From the NCBI GenBank assembly GCA_017303675.1, contig JAFLBX010000001.1:1871970-1935969 (forward strand): DNA of 64,000 nucleotides. Reading direction: 5' to 3'. The first letter of the stretch is position 1; every line of letters starts with the position of its first letter. This DNA is from Ignavibacteria bacterium. Lineage in GTDB: Bacteria; Bacteroidota; Ignavibacteria; Tepidaquicellales; OLB5. The notes under the pieces were generated by a model. The model made no database searches and was not told the DNA's origin. It was given only the letters and a program-made list of their open reading frames with translations. Position numbers and translations under genes: made by a program. Shown here in pieces: positions 54,702 to 62,900 of the stretch.

Positions 54702-56063
54702 TTAATTACTGTATGATCTGTTTTTGCGAATATTTAAGATCGCTTTTGCTTCCTCTTCGCTTATTTCAAGCTCTTCGGAGGTAATATCAATTTTATCTTT
54801 GTATCCGTATTCCAAAGCCATATCATAACGTTTCTTTTTGTCATCAGGTGTTTCAAACAGGTTGGATTCTGTAAAGCTTATTTCAAAATCTTTATCTTCC
54901 GGCAGTGCCTGTGATGGATTGTATGTGTTCCACACCATTCTGATAACTTCAAGCAGCTCTTTCATAAAGTGATACAGTATGGTTTTATATTCTTCACGGC
55001 GTTCTATAAGCTCAAGCTCATCAATTTTCTTCGCAGCGCCTGATTCAGCGGTAATTTCAGTTGATACAGAATTACCGCTTATGCCTTCGCTGTTCAAAAC
55101 AAGCTTGTTATGCCAGTCAATATTATCCCTTACTGATGTATAATCTGCCTTTGCAATGATGCTTTCTATTTTCGGTTCCCTGTCATCTTCTTTCACATTA
55201 TTTATCTGTTTGAAATCACCTGCTTTAAAGCTTTCGCCATCAGAAAAATTTGTGTTTATTCCCAGGTAGATCTGGTGCAGGGTTTTAAGCTCGGTTTCGT
55301 TAAGGTCTGTTAGCCTTATATCAAGGTTCTTCTGGTGAAGAAAAACATTCCAGTTTGGTTCGCCAAAGTAATCATCTCCTTCCTCAATTCTCAAAGCTGC
55401 AAAAGGCAGTGCAGATCTTCCCGAACCAGATTTTTTGTAAGGATTAACCATATCATTATTGCCGTTTGCCGGGATGATATTATCACCTTTTACAAGGTAA
55501 TGGCTGCTTTCACTCCAAACAGACCAGTAAATTTCGCCGTGTTCATCAGCTTTTCTTACCGCAATTTTGGTTTTTTCAAGGTAGTCGTTGCCCGTTTCAA
55601 CAGTATAGTTGTTCGGGGTTATAATATCTATTCTTAATTTATTTAATGCTGAATCCCAGATAACATTGGCTTCTACAACATTAAAATATACAGCTTTCCT
55701 GAATGCTTCCCTGACTTTTTGAGCAAACCTGCACTTTTCCAGCAGGCTGCTGAATAATTTTTGTTTTTCGCTGCTTAAGCCTGAAAGTGATAATATGGGG
55801 TCTTTTGTAAAGATACCGCTTGTTGTTCTGTTGATAATTTTTCTTATGATATTAAGATGCCTGAACTTCAGGTCTTTAAGGGTTTCTTCTGAAAAAGGAT
55901 TGTTTAATGTTGCTTCTCTTAAATATGAACATATAGCTTCATAGTCATTATTATAAAATGCGGCAAATTCTTCATAAAGTGAAAGCCTGTGAATTTCACT
56001 TTTCCTGATGCTGCCTGCAAAAGCCTTGTTAAGTTCGTTAAAAATATTTCCTGTTAAGAGCAT
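54702..56063 (-). CDS. Portal protein
   Basis: 453 residues, cytoplasmic, mostly helical. It follows the large terminase by 20 bases and precedes the scaffold. Size, helical content and the acidic C-terminal part (LEISEEEAKAILNIRKN) suit a portal of the SPP1-like kind. I see FNVVEANVIWDSALNKLRID and KIDELELIERREEYKTILYHF, but no signature that names a family. Confidence 0.7.
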   Translation of the reverse strand: MLLTGNIFNELNKAFAGSIRKSEIHRLSLYEEFAAFYNNDYEAICSYLREATLNNPFSEETLKDLKFRHLNIIRKIINRTTSGIFTKDPILSLSGLSSEKQKLFSSLLEKCRFAQKVREAFRKAVYFNVVEANVIWDSALNKLRIDIITPNNYTVETGNDYLEKTKIAVRKADEHGEIYWSVWSESSHYLVKGDNIIPANGNNDMVNPYKKSGSGRSALPFAALRIEEGDDYFGEPNWNVFLHQKNLDIRLTDLNETELKTLHQIYLGINTNFSDGESFKAGDFKQINNVKEDDREPKIESIIAKADYTSVRDNIDWHNKLVLNSEGISGNSVSTEITAESGAAKKIDELELIERREEYKTILYHFMKELLEVIRMVWNTYNPSQALPEDKDFEISFTESNLFETPDDKKKRYDMALEYGYKDKIDITSEELEISEEEAKAILNIRKNRSYSN

Positions 56064-56083
56064 AATTGTTTTTAGTTAAAGTT

Positions 56084-57436
56084 TCAGATCGTTCTAAATG
56101 TACCTGTTACAGGTTTGCCGCGTATTGGATATTCATAATCATTGTAATAATCTACTGCCCTGCATAAATGTGTTCTCACGGGATCTCTGTCATCAAGCTC
56201 TCTTCCGTTATCTTTCCAGGAGCAGTATTCCCAGTCTTTAACCAGCCCGGGGCAGTTAAGCGGATCGATATACTGTCTTATCTCTCCCATTGAATTGCAT
56301 AGCTGCGCATTTGTTGCACCAATTGAATCACGTATTGAAAGGCAGGGCTTTATTCGTTTTTCAATTCCTGTTTTGCTGCTGAAATAAGTTTCAATGATCT
56401 CCCAGTCATTATAGCTTGAATTGGAAGTATGTTTCCTGCCTGCATAATCACCGTAAAAAATTATTTGTTTAGGATATCCGCCTTTTAAGCTCTGGAAGAA
56501 ATCTTTATCCAGTATCCTGCACATTGTAATTGTATTAGTAAATTGAAAGCTTAGCTCTTTATGCCAGCAGGTTATTTCTGCACTGCCCTGTTTGATCTTT
56601 TGACCTATAACCCAGCTCATTGGCTTATCACCAGCGTTGAAATCACATGCAACTATAATAGGTAAGTGAGGAAATATCTCCGTTTGTTTATTGTTTTTTT
56701 CTGTGTAACTGTAATACGGGCGCTGAACCGCTGTTTCAAATGATGCTTTGTATTCACGATCGTAATCAGGCTTCGCCAGGTTTGATCTTGCTTCTTCTAT
56801 CTGTTCAGTACTTAGAATATCTTCACTAGTCCAGTGGTATGAATTCCACCCTCTTTTTTTATGTTTTCCTTTTAAGAAATCGTCAAAGAAATGATTTTTC
56901 CCGAACGGCCTGCCTTCTTTAATACACCATCCCCTTGTATCATTTATCATCGGTTCTATCGATTCATTATAAACCCCAGGGCTGCAATCCTGGTATTCTG
57001 ATATCACAATTCCGTGCATTAACTGCCCCTGTACCCGTTTAAATTCCTTTAATCCAATTACCCTTAGGATACATCCGTTATTAAAATAAATTTTCAAAGC
57101 TGTTTCGCTTATCTTCATTACCAGATTGCTCTGGGCAAGCTTTTTAAGGTCATCCCAGAAGATCTCCTTAGCCTGTTGCCTGGTTGGAGCTCCGGCAAAA
57201 TACATTTTGCGTTTGTTATATGGTTCCATGCATTCATTTATAATGTATCTCTTTGCAAATCTTTCTGTTTTGAATGACCTTCTACCGGCTGCTATTATAT
57301 AATTCCTGTACCTGTTTGTCTTAAGGTCTTCAAGCAGTTTTTGCTGAACAGGGTGATTCATAGCCCTGTTATTAATTTCAAACCACCTATCGGAAAGCTC
57401 AAAGTCATTACCGGAATTAAATGATTGCATTTTCAT
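56084..57436 (-). CDS. Terminase large subunit (ATPase and nuclease)
   Basis: 450 residues. The ATPase domain (about 40-230) has the P-loop AGRRSFKTE (G51-T57; the second Gly of GRRxGKT is replaced by Phe) and Walker B region GIVISEYQD. The nuclease domain (about 250-440) has IIVACDFNAGD and IIFYGDYAGRK, matching the RNase H-like Asp set. It cuts the DNA and pumps it into the head. The gene overlaps nothing but starts one base after the small subunit stop. Full length. Confidence 0.88.
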   Translation of the reverse strand: MKMQSFNSGNDFELSDRWFEINNRAMNHPVQQKLLEDLKTNRYRNYIIAAGRRSFKTERFAKRYIINECMEPYNKRKMYFAGAPTRQQAKEIFWDDLKKLAQSNLVMKISETALKIYFNNGCILRVIGLKEFKRVQGQLMHGIVISEYQDCSPGVYNESIEPMINDTRGWCIKEGRPFGKNHFFDDFLKGKHKKRGWNSYHWTSEDILSTEQIEEARSNLAKPDYDREYKASFETAVQRPYYSYTEKNNKQTEIFPHLPIIVACDFNAGDKPMSWVIGQKIKQGSAEITCWHKELSFQFTNTITMCRILDKDFFQSLKGGYPKQIIFYGDYAGRKHTSNSSYNDWEIIETYFSSKTGIEKRIKPCLSIRDSIGATNAQLCNSMGEIRQYIDPLNCPGLVKDWEYCSWKDNGRELDDRDPVRTHLCRAVDYYNDYEYPIRGKPVTGTFRTI

Positions 57437-57437
57437 T

Positions 57438-57935
57438 TTATATATTCGCTTTAGCCTTAGCTGAAAATTCTTTATGTTTTACAAGGAATTCTTCATAAGA
57501 TAGGTTGTTTTCCTGTGTTTCCGGGTTTTTGCTCCATCTCTCAGGTCTTCTGTTGTTAAGTATATATACTGCCGCGGTATTATCCGGTGGAATATATTTT
57601 TTAACATGTCTTACTTCCTTCAGCTTTAGTTCTGGTATGCTATTTTCAGGTATATCTTCAGAATATACAGGCACGTAGACCTCTGTAATTTCTGTAGTAT
57701 CATACCCTCTTGCCTTCCTTACAAGCGCTTTTTCTATCTCAATGCAGCATGTAAGCTCTGCATTTAAAAATCTTTTAGAAAAATCTGCAGATCTAATAGC
57801 AAGTTTTTTTAATGCTCCCTTTGCCAGCATTAAATACTCTTCAGCTTTTTCCATAGTGAGCCCCACGGAAGCAAGTTCGATTGCCGAATTTTTGATATCA
57901 CTGCCTGAATCTTTTGAGCTTGGTTTTTTCTTCAT
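57438..57935 (-). CDS. Terminase small subunit
   Basis: 165 residues. The core ALVRKARGYDTTEITEVYVP with KEVRHVKKYIPPDNTAAVYI and LNNRRPERWSKN matches terminase small subunits, in which the last motif precedes the C-terminal oligomerisation part. It gives sequence recognition of the packaging site (or general DNA binding in gene transfer agents). First gene of the late operon, divergent from the repressor. Confidence 0.78.
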   Translation of the reverse strand: MKKKPSSKDSGSDIKNSAIELASVGLTMEKAEEYLMLAKGALKKLAIRSADFSKRFLNAELTCCIEIEKALVRKARGYDTTEITEVYVPVYSEDIPENSIPELKLKEVRHVKKYIPPDNTAAVYILNNRRPERWSKNPETQENNLSYEEFLVKHKEFSAKAKANI

Positions 57936-57983
57936 AAGGAAACAAGTTTTAAAATCTCTAAACTATTTTAAGGAAAATATTGT

Positions 57984-58033
57984 TATATTTGCATAGCATT
58001 CAAACAACGTTACAAATATATATGCAATTAGCA
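57984..58033. promoter_or_regulatory. Divergent promoters and operators of the phage cluster
   Basis: A plus-strand box TATATTTG (57984-57991) and a minus-strand box TATATTTG (58013-58020) face each other, giving overlapping promoters for the repressor and the late operon. TGCATAGCA (57990-57998) and TGCAATTAGCA (58023-58033) have inverted TGC/GCA arms and are the most likely repressor sites. Confidence 0.5.
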
Positions 58034-58103
58034 CATATGTCAAGAGCAATATATGGTAACAGCATATTTATTTTCATAAATAATTGATAAACATAGAATA
58101 AAA

Positions 58104-58778
58104 ATGAAGAAAAAAAGTAAAAAAGACCGTTCGCTTACCCGCAGAATTAATGATAAGCTTTTCCCTATGCTTTCGGCAAAGGGTATCAATTCCATTTATG
58201 CGCTTGCGCTAAGCATTAATGAAAATGCAGGCTCTTTGAGCAAGATCAAAAGAGGACTGAGCGACTGGACCATAGACCAGCTTGAAAAAATCAGGGTAAT
58301 TCACGGAATAACAGTGGATTCCATGTTCGGCGCTGAATCCAAAAGCAGGGCAGATGGTGAAAGCAAAAATGTTAAGTTCCGCCGTGTGCCTGTTCTTGGT
58401 TATGCGGAGTGCGGCTCGCCTTCGGCAACCTGGCTTGATAATGCTGTAAAAATCACTGATCTCTCTGATACAGGCTCTATGGTAAATCCATTCATACTTA
58501 TCGCCAAAGGCGATTCCATGAAGCCTTATATTAACCCGGGCGATAAGCTGCTCTGCAGTGAGCATACTGAAAAGATAAAAGATAACACTGCTGTTGTTGC
58601 TGTATTCAAGTCGACCCCCGATACTTTTGAAGCCAATGCCAAGCTTATTAGCTGGGATAGAAAGAAAAAGCTGATAACGCTCTACAGCATTAATACAAAA
58701 TATCCGCCTACGAACCATTTGGAAAGTGAATTTGTTAAGATATACAAGCTTAACAGGATAATAAGGGAAGTAAAGTAG
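58104..58778 (+). CDS. S24-type (LexA/CI-like) self-cleaving repressor
   Basis: 224 residues. N-terminal helix-turn-helix (about 10-70) followed by a peptidase S24 domain: Ser138 in AKGDSMKPYINPGD and Lys180 in ANAKLISWD are the catalytic pair. The cleavage-site region YAECGSP has Cys103-Gly104, 34 residues before the Ser, the same spacing as Ala-Gly in LexA. Self-cleavage after RecA activation would switch on the divergent late operon. It is the only regulator of the cluster. Cys at the cleavage site is unusual but not disabling in known family members. Confidence 0.88.
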   Translation: MKKKSKKDRSLTRRINDKLFPMLSAKGINSIYALALSINENAGSLSKIKRGLSDWTIDQLEKIRVIHGITVDSMFGAESKSRADGESKNVKFRRVPVLGYAECGSPSATWLDNAVKITDLSDTGSMVNPFILIAKGDSMKPYINPGDKLLCSEHTEKIKDNTAVVAVFKSTPDTFEANAKLISWDRKKKLITLYSINTKYPPTNHLESEFVKIYKLNRIIREVK

Positions 58779-58819
58779 GTAATATCATTCAAAAATTAAT
58801 AATAGTATCGGCACTCATT

Positions 58820-59251
58820 GTGCTGCTGAGCGGTGTTTTATCATATTCGCAAACAGTTTGCGGATTGGATCTTTCTGACCCGAATGATACAACAGGTTTT
58901 AATTTCAATAACTCACTTGATGCTATCGGAACAGAATTTTATCTTAAAAATGACCCCGGGTTGTTTGACCGTGTATTATTAAACAAAGGCCTTGGTTATA
59001 TCTGCACTGTTAACTATCCAAACGCAAACCGCTTTAATGAAATATACGATTGTGTTTTTAAAGAATTCGGTTACGAAGATCTGGTAAAAGATAATATCCC
59101 TCAATCAGCAGTGCAGGATGATTTGATCGAGATATCTTTACTCATCGCCGATGGTAAAGCTGAGATATTGAGATATTGGTACGGCAAAAAATTCAATATC
59201 AAACTGCAATACTCTCAAAAAAACCTGGAACTATACATATCATATTTTTAA
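58820..59251 (+). CDS. Exported hypothetical protein, start uncertain
   Basis: 143 residues from the GTG at 58820, which would cut the signal peptide short. The frame is open upstream to 58754 and includes NIIQKLIIVSALIVLLSGV, a full signal peptide, but without an ATG, GTG or TTG. It begins right after the repressor stop, so the two may be translated as coupled genes with an unusual start. The mature part is not recognised. It is not clearly phage. Confidence 0.5.
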   Translation: MLLSGVLSYSQTVCGLDLSDPNDTTGFNFNNSLDAIGTEFYLKNDPGLFDRVLLNKGLGYICTVNYPNANRFNEIYDCVFKEFGYEDLVKDNIPQSAVQDDLIEISLLIADGKAEILRYWYGKKFNIKLQYSQKNLELYISYF

Positions 59252-59411
59252 ATATATGTTAAATATAGATTAAACCCATATTTTTGGTTAACTAAAAATA
59301 TGATTTTTGACGTAATTATGGCTTTATTTTAATGTTTATACCTTATATTATTGATGTAAATAATTACTGGATTTGAACTGAAAAGACAGTATTTAAAAGT
59401 AATTAAAATTT

Positions 59412-60119
59412 ATGAAACCCCAGTTTGAACATCCTGTTTGTGATGAATGCCGCTCGAGGCTTGGAAACGTTTTTTGCGCTCTTACAACTGCTCAGGTATC
59501 CGAAATGGATTCCGAAAAGAACTGCAGTATATATAAAAAAGGACAGATAATTTTTAATGAAGGCAATAAGCCAGCAGGCGTTTATTGCGTGAACAAAGGT
59601 AAAATTAAAATTTACCAGACAGGTGAAGAAGGCAAAGAACAGATCTTAAGGCTGGCTAAAGAAGGCGATGTGCTAGGATACCGTTCACTTATCAGCGGCG
59701 AAGCTTATTCAGGTACAGCGGCTGTGATGGAAGATGCTACTGTTTGTTTTATTCCCAAAAGAACTTTCTTTGATTTTCTCCATACCAACTCAGATCTTTC
59801 AACTCAAATGATGCAGCTGCTTTCCCATGATCTGAAGGAAGCTGAAAGCAGGCTTACCGGACTTGCACAAAAACCAGTTCGCGAAAGAATGGCAGAAGCG
59901 CTTTTAATGCTGCTTGAATTTTACAGCACAGATAAAGACGGTGCTATTAATGCCGTTATTTCAAGGGAAGATATTGCTAATATCGTTGGTACTGCAACAG
60001 AAACCACTATCAGAATACTTTCTGATTTTAAGGGTGAAAAGCTTATTGACCTGATAGGAAAACGAATTAAAATTATTAATCACCAGGGACTTGTTAAAAC
60101 TGCTCATATTTACGATTAA
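59412..60119 (+). CDS. FNR-type oxygen-sensing regulator
   Basis: 235 residues. N-terminal cysteines C10, C13, C22 plus C112 in ATVCFIPKRTF match the four ligands of the [4Fe-4S] cluster of E. coli FNR, with C38 and C59 extra. The cyclic-nucleotide-binding-like barrel is followed by a helix-turn-helix ISREDIANIVGTATETTIRI with Glu and Arg in the recognition helix, which fits TTGA half-sites. It should be active without oxygen. Candidate targets with TGA-N6-TCA lie at 4977, 27650, 29201, 60217 and 62365. Confidence 0.88.
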   Translation: MKPQFEHPVCDECRSRLGNVFCALTTAQVSEMDSEKNCSIYKKGQIIFNEGNKPAGVYCVNKGKIKIYQTGEEGKEQILRLAKEGDVLGYRSLISGEAYSGTAAVMEDATVCFIPKRTFFDFLHTNSDLSTQMMQLLSHDLKEAESRLTGLAQKPVRERMAEALLMLLEFYSTDKDGAINAVISREDIANIVGTATETTIRILSDFKGEKLIDLIGKRIKIINHQGLVKTAHIYD

Positions 60120-60216
60120 AAGATTCTTTTAAACTAAATTACTGTAATAACATAGTTTACTCCTAACCTTAACTATTCAAATCATATTTTCCGGCTACAT
60201 TTATCATATTTTTATA

Positions 60217-60260
60217 TGACTCAAATCATTGTAAAATGCATTGAAAACAAGCTAATTTTG
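60217..60260 (+). promoter_or_regulatory. FNR box and promoter of the second Crp/Fnr gene
   Basis: TGACTCAAATCA (60217-60228) is centred 30.5 bp upstream of the box TAATTTTG (60253-60260). This is the class II activator position, so the FNR gene upstream may control its neighbour. Confidence 0.65.
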
Positions 60261-60285
60261 TTATGAAATTGATAATTATAACAAA

Positions 60286-60951
60286 ATGGCTACAAACACC
60301 GGTTTAGAAGAAATAATAAAAAATTACGGAGAACTTACACAGTTCATTTTTCATAAGAATGATGTGCTGTTTAAAGAAAATGATCAGCCTGCAGGATTAT
60401 ATTGCATTGAATCCGGCAGCGTCAAGATCTTTAAAGATGAACCCGCAGACCAGGAAAGAATTCTGCACCTTGCTACCGCAGGAGAAATTTTAGGGCTGCA
60501 TTCAGTTGTAAATAATCATATTTACACAAACTCTGCTACGGCAATCAGTGAAACACGGGCAAGTTTTATTACGGCGCAGGATTTCATGAATTTGATAAAT
60601 TCAAACAACACTTACAAGCTTCTTGTTATGAAAAGCCTGTGTTCAAGGATCGATTCAATGGAAGATCACATAGTAAGAATCAGCGAAAAAATGTCAGATG
60701 AACGCTTTGCAGATACTCTGCTGGTTCTGATAGATAAATACGGAATTAATAAAACCAAAGATCTGAATATTCATCTTTCAATTGATGAACTTGCCAGCTA
60801 CACATGTACTTCAAAAAGCTACATGAAAAAGATAATTACAGAATTTACTCACCGCGGATTAATTACGTTCTCATCAGGAAATATTAAAATTCTTAATCTT
60901 CCGCTTTTACGAAGCACAGCATTATTAAATACTAAAGCTGTGATTCACTGA
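60286..60951 (+). CDS. Crp/Fnr-family regulator without iron-sulfur cysteines
   Basis: 221 residues. A Crp-type beta barrel (LTQFIFHKNDVLFKENDQPAG, GSVKIFKDEPADQERILHLA) and a C-terminal helix-turn-helix with SIDELASYTCTSKSYMKKII, a recognition helix different from FNR's. No N-terminal Cys set, so it senses something else (for example NO through haem, or an oxidant), in the manner of DNR or Ntc types. Its promoter has an FNR box, forming a two-step cascade. Confidence 0.85.
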   Translation: MATNTGLEEIIKNYGELTQFIFHKNDVLFKENDQPAGLYCIESGSVKIFKDEPADQERILHLATAGEILGLHSVVNNHIYTNSATAISETRASFITAQDFMNLINSNNTYKLLVMKSLCSRIDSMEDHIVRISEKMSDERFADTLLVLIDKYGINKTKDLNIHLSIDELASYTCTSKSYMKKIITEFTHRGLITFSSGNIKILNLPLLRSTALLNTKAVIH

Positions 60952-60980
60952 GTTTCATTTTATCAATTTTTTCTTTCTTT

Positions 60981-61014
60981 AAAAAACCGTGTATTAAAAT
61001 ACACGGTTTTTTTT
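60981..61014 (+). terminator. Terminator of the second Crp/Fnr gene
   Basis: A 12-bp stem (AAAACCGTGTAT with ATACACGGTTTT) and a T run of eight. Confidence 0.9.
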
Positions 61015-61116
61015 GTGAACCACAATGATACAGTTATGGTTATATTTAATGGATAGTGTTTTTGAATGTTAATTGGTGTATGTATTTATTAATTTATATT
61101 TTAAAATTTCCAATCT

Positions 61117-61392
61117 ATGAAAACACGAAAATTTACAGAAGAGGAAGCAAGATGGGCGGGTGACCAGCTTGGAATGAACTGGGATATCTTTGACCTTGAG
61201 CAGTTCAGAATGGGGCTTGAAGTTGAGCTTGAACACGGTTCTATTGACCCGGTTACCAATGTTACAAGTGACGACCTGACTGTTACTGCGAAGATTGCCC
61301 TGGCGCATTTGAAGGAAATTCCAGATTATTATACCCGCTTAGCCAAAATGGAAGCTGAGGCCGAACAGGAACTAAAAAATTTGAATAAATGA
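61117..61392 (+). CDS. DUF5661 family protein
   Basis: 91 residues, cytoplasmic. The pattern LGMNWDIFDLEQFRMGLEVE, EHGSIDPVTNVTSDDLTVTA and KIALAHLKEIPDYYTRL fits DUF5661, whose members are small helical proteins of unknown role, often near phage or stress genes. It is followed 25 bases on by the second tandem universal stress protein and is likely co-transcribed. Confidence 0.65.
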   Translation: MKTRKFTEEEARWAGDQLGMNWDIFDLEQFRMGLEVELEHGSIDPVTNVTSDDLTVTAKIALAHLKEIPDYYTRLAKMEAEAEQELKNLNK

Positions 61393-61417
61393 TATTTTAT
61401 AAAATATTTATAAAATT

Positions 61418-62278
61418 ATGAAAAAAATTCTCGTACCTACCGATTTTTCTGAACCATCATATTACGGACTGGATACTGCCGCTGAAATTGCCAAAAAAAC
61501 CCGCGCTGAGATCCATATATTCAATGCATGCGAAGTATCCAATTATTACTATGCAGCTGACCCGCTTGTGATCTCTCCTCCTGCTTCTATTATGATCGAA
61601 GGTATCAATGATAACCTGAAAAAAGCCGCAAATAAAAAGTTATCTGCCATTCGGGCAAGAAAATCCCTGGCAGGATTGAAAGTTACAACAAGCTGCGAAG
61701 TTACTTCAAATGTTCATAATTCAATAATTGAATACGGCAATAAAATAAAGACCGATATTGTGGTAATGGGCTCTCACGGTGCAGGCAACATTACTGAAGT
61801 TATTCTGGGCAGTACTGCGGAACGTGTCGTAAGATTTTCATTAAAGCCGGTACTGGTTATACCTGTTAAGCCTTCTAAAGGACTTTTTAAGCGTATTGTG
61901 TTTGCATCTGATTTCTCTGAAGAAGCATACGGAATGTTTCCGTTTGTAAAAGATATAGCGAAAATATCTTCTGCTGAGATCCACCTTCTTAAAATTAATA
62001 CAATGGACCAGTTTTCAAAAACCAGGGATGATATGGAGCTAATAAATAAATTTAGCAAAAAGTTTGGCGGCAAATATATAACCGCATTGTACAATGATTA
62101 TATGAAGGAAGAAGGTATCCTTAACTACACACGTGAAGTAAAAGCAGATCTTATTGCCATTGGCACTCATGGTAAAAAAGGTCTTAGAAGGTTTTTTTCA
62201 GAAGATGTATCTGAAGGAATAGTCAGGCTTTCACATATTCCTATACTGATAGTAAACTTAAAAAAATTCAAAAAATAA
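61418..62278 (+). CDS. Tandem universal stress protein
   Basis: 286 residues with two Usp domains, first loop MGSHGAGNITEVILGSTAERV (G-x2-G-x9-G-S/T pattern complete) and second loop GTHGKKGLRRFFSEDVSEGI (degenerate). It is a paralogue of the protein at 9829. The neighbourhood of FNR regulators and a ferredoxin suggests use in anaerobic stress. Terminator follows. Confidence 0.9.
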   Translation: MKKILVPTDFSEPSYYGLDTAAEIAKKTRAEIHIFNACEVSNYYYAADPLVISPPASIMIEGINDNLKKAANKKLSAIRARKSLAGLKVTTSCEVTSNVHNSIIEYGNKIKTDIVVMGSHGAGNITEVILGSTAERVVRFSLKPVLVIPVKPSKGLFKRIVFASDFSEEAYGMFPFVKDIAKISSAEIHLLKINTMDQFSKTRDDMELINKFSKKFGGKYITALYNDYMKEEGILNYTREVKADLIAIGTHGKKGLRRFFSEDVSEGIVRLSHIPILIVNLKKFKK

Positions 62279-62324
62279 TTTAACATTGTTCAACTGAAGA
62301 TTTATGTTTCTTCATCAATTTGTC

Positions 62325-62361
62325 AAAACCCGTAAATTAAGATAATTTACGGGTTTTTTTT
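62325..62361 (+). terminator. Terminator of the universal stress gene
   Basis: A 14-bp perfect stem (AAAACCCGTAAATT with AATTTACGGGTTTT) and a run of T. Confidence 0.92.
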
Positions 62362-62364
62362 ATA

Positions 62365-62430
62365 TGATATATATCATATTGAAAATTGAGCAACATCATA
62401 GGAAACACATGCATTTAAATGCTATTTTTG
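62365..62430 (+). promoter_or_regulatory. FNR box and promoter of the ferredoxin operon
   Basis: TGATATATATCA (62365-62376, perfect palindrome) is centred 52.5 bp upstream of the box TATTTTTG (62423-62430), near the class I activator position of about -63. Confidence 0.6.
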
Positions 62431-62554
62431 AATAGAAAGAACAAGGATGCCTCAGGATAAGTGCATTCATTGAGTTGCATCATAGTTATTTACAGAAAAA
62501 TTGCTGCATCCCTGTTCGGTTTAAATCATATTTATTCAGCAAAACAGCATAATA

Positions 62555-62899
62555 ATGTCAGTAATAATAACAGATGATTGTATAAACTGCAGCGCTTGTG
62601 AAACCGAGTGCCCTGAACATGCAATTATGCCAAGGCTGAATAACCATTCTGAATTGTTCGGTAAAAGACCCAAATACCTGAATAATTTATATATGGCTAA
62701 ATATTACCAGTCTTTTGATCATTATTATATTATTCCCGGAAAGTGCAGCGAGTGCAGTAATATTTACAGAGAGCCCAGGTGCAATTCTGTTTGTCCGGTT
62801 TCCTGCTGTATCACCCGGTCAGAACGGGAATTGCAGGAACACAGCGGAATAAAAATTAAAATTAATTCCTTAACCATATCAAAAATCAGTCTGAACTGA
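62555..62899 (+). CDS. Ferredoxin with two [4Fe-4S] clusters
   Basis: 114 residues, cytoplasmic. First cluster CINCSACETECP, second CSECSN...CNSVCP with an insertion between the second and third Cys, as in FdxN-type or Chlorobi ferredoxins. Extra Cys occur (CITRS). It probably passes low-potential electrons. It lies under an FNR-type promoter and is followed one base later by a hemerythrin-like gene, with which it forms an operon. Confidence 0.88.
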   Translation: MSVIITDDCINCSACETECPEHAIMPRLNNHSELFGKRPKYLNNLYMAKYYQSFDHYYIIPGKCSECSNIYREPRCNSVCPVSCCITRSERELQEHSGIKIKINSLTISKISLN

Positions 62900-62900
62900 C

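Larger units (their letters stand above)
43384..58778. mobile_element. Phage-derived cluster, candidate gene transfer agent or domesticated prophage
   Basis: About 15.4 kb with all structural genes on the minus strand in standard late order (terminase small, terminase large, portal, scaffold, capsid, neck, tail, lysis) and one divergent S24-type regulator at the head end. Host genes flank it directly. No integrase, recombinase, excisionase, replication protein or methylase is visible in it or within 5 kb on either side, and I found no direct flanking repeat. It holds a host-type lipoprotein gene on the plus strand. Size and gene set resemble alphaproteobacterial gene transfer agents, but homology is not implied. 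It could equally be an inactive prophage whose early genes were lost. Confidence 0.8.

Noticed and set aside
43384-58778. Contractile injection system or tailocin
   Set aside because: Large and small terminase, portal, scaffold and capsid genes are all present, and no sheath, baseplate wedge or AAA ATPase gene of injection systems is seen.
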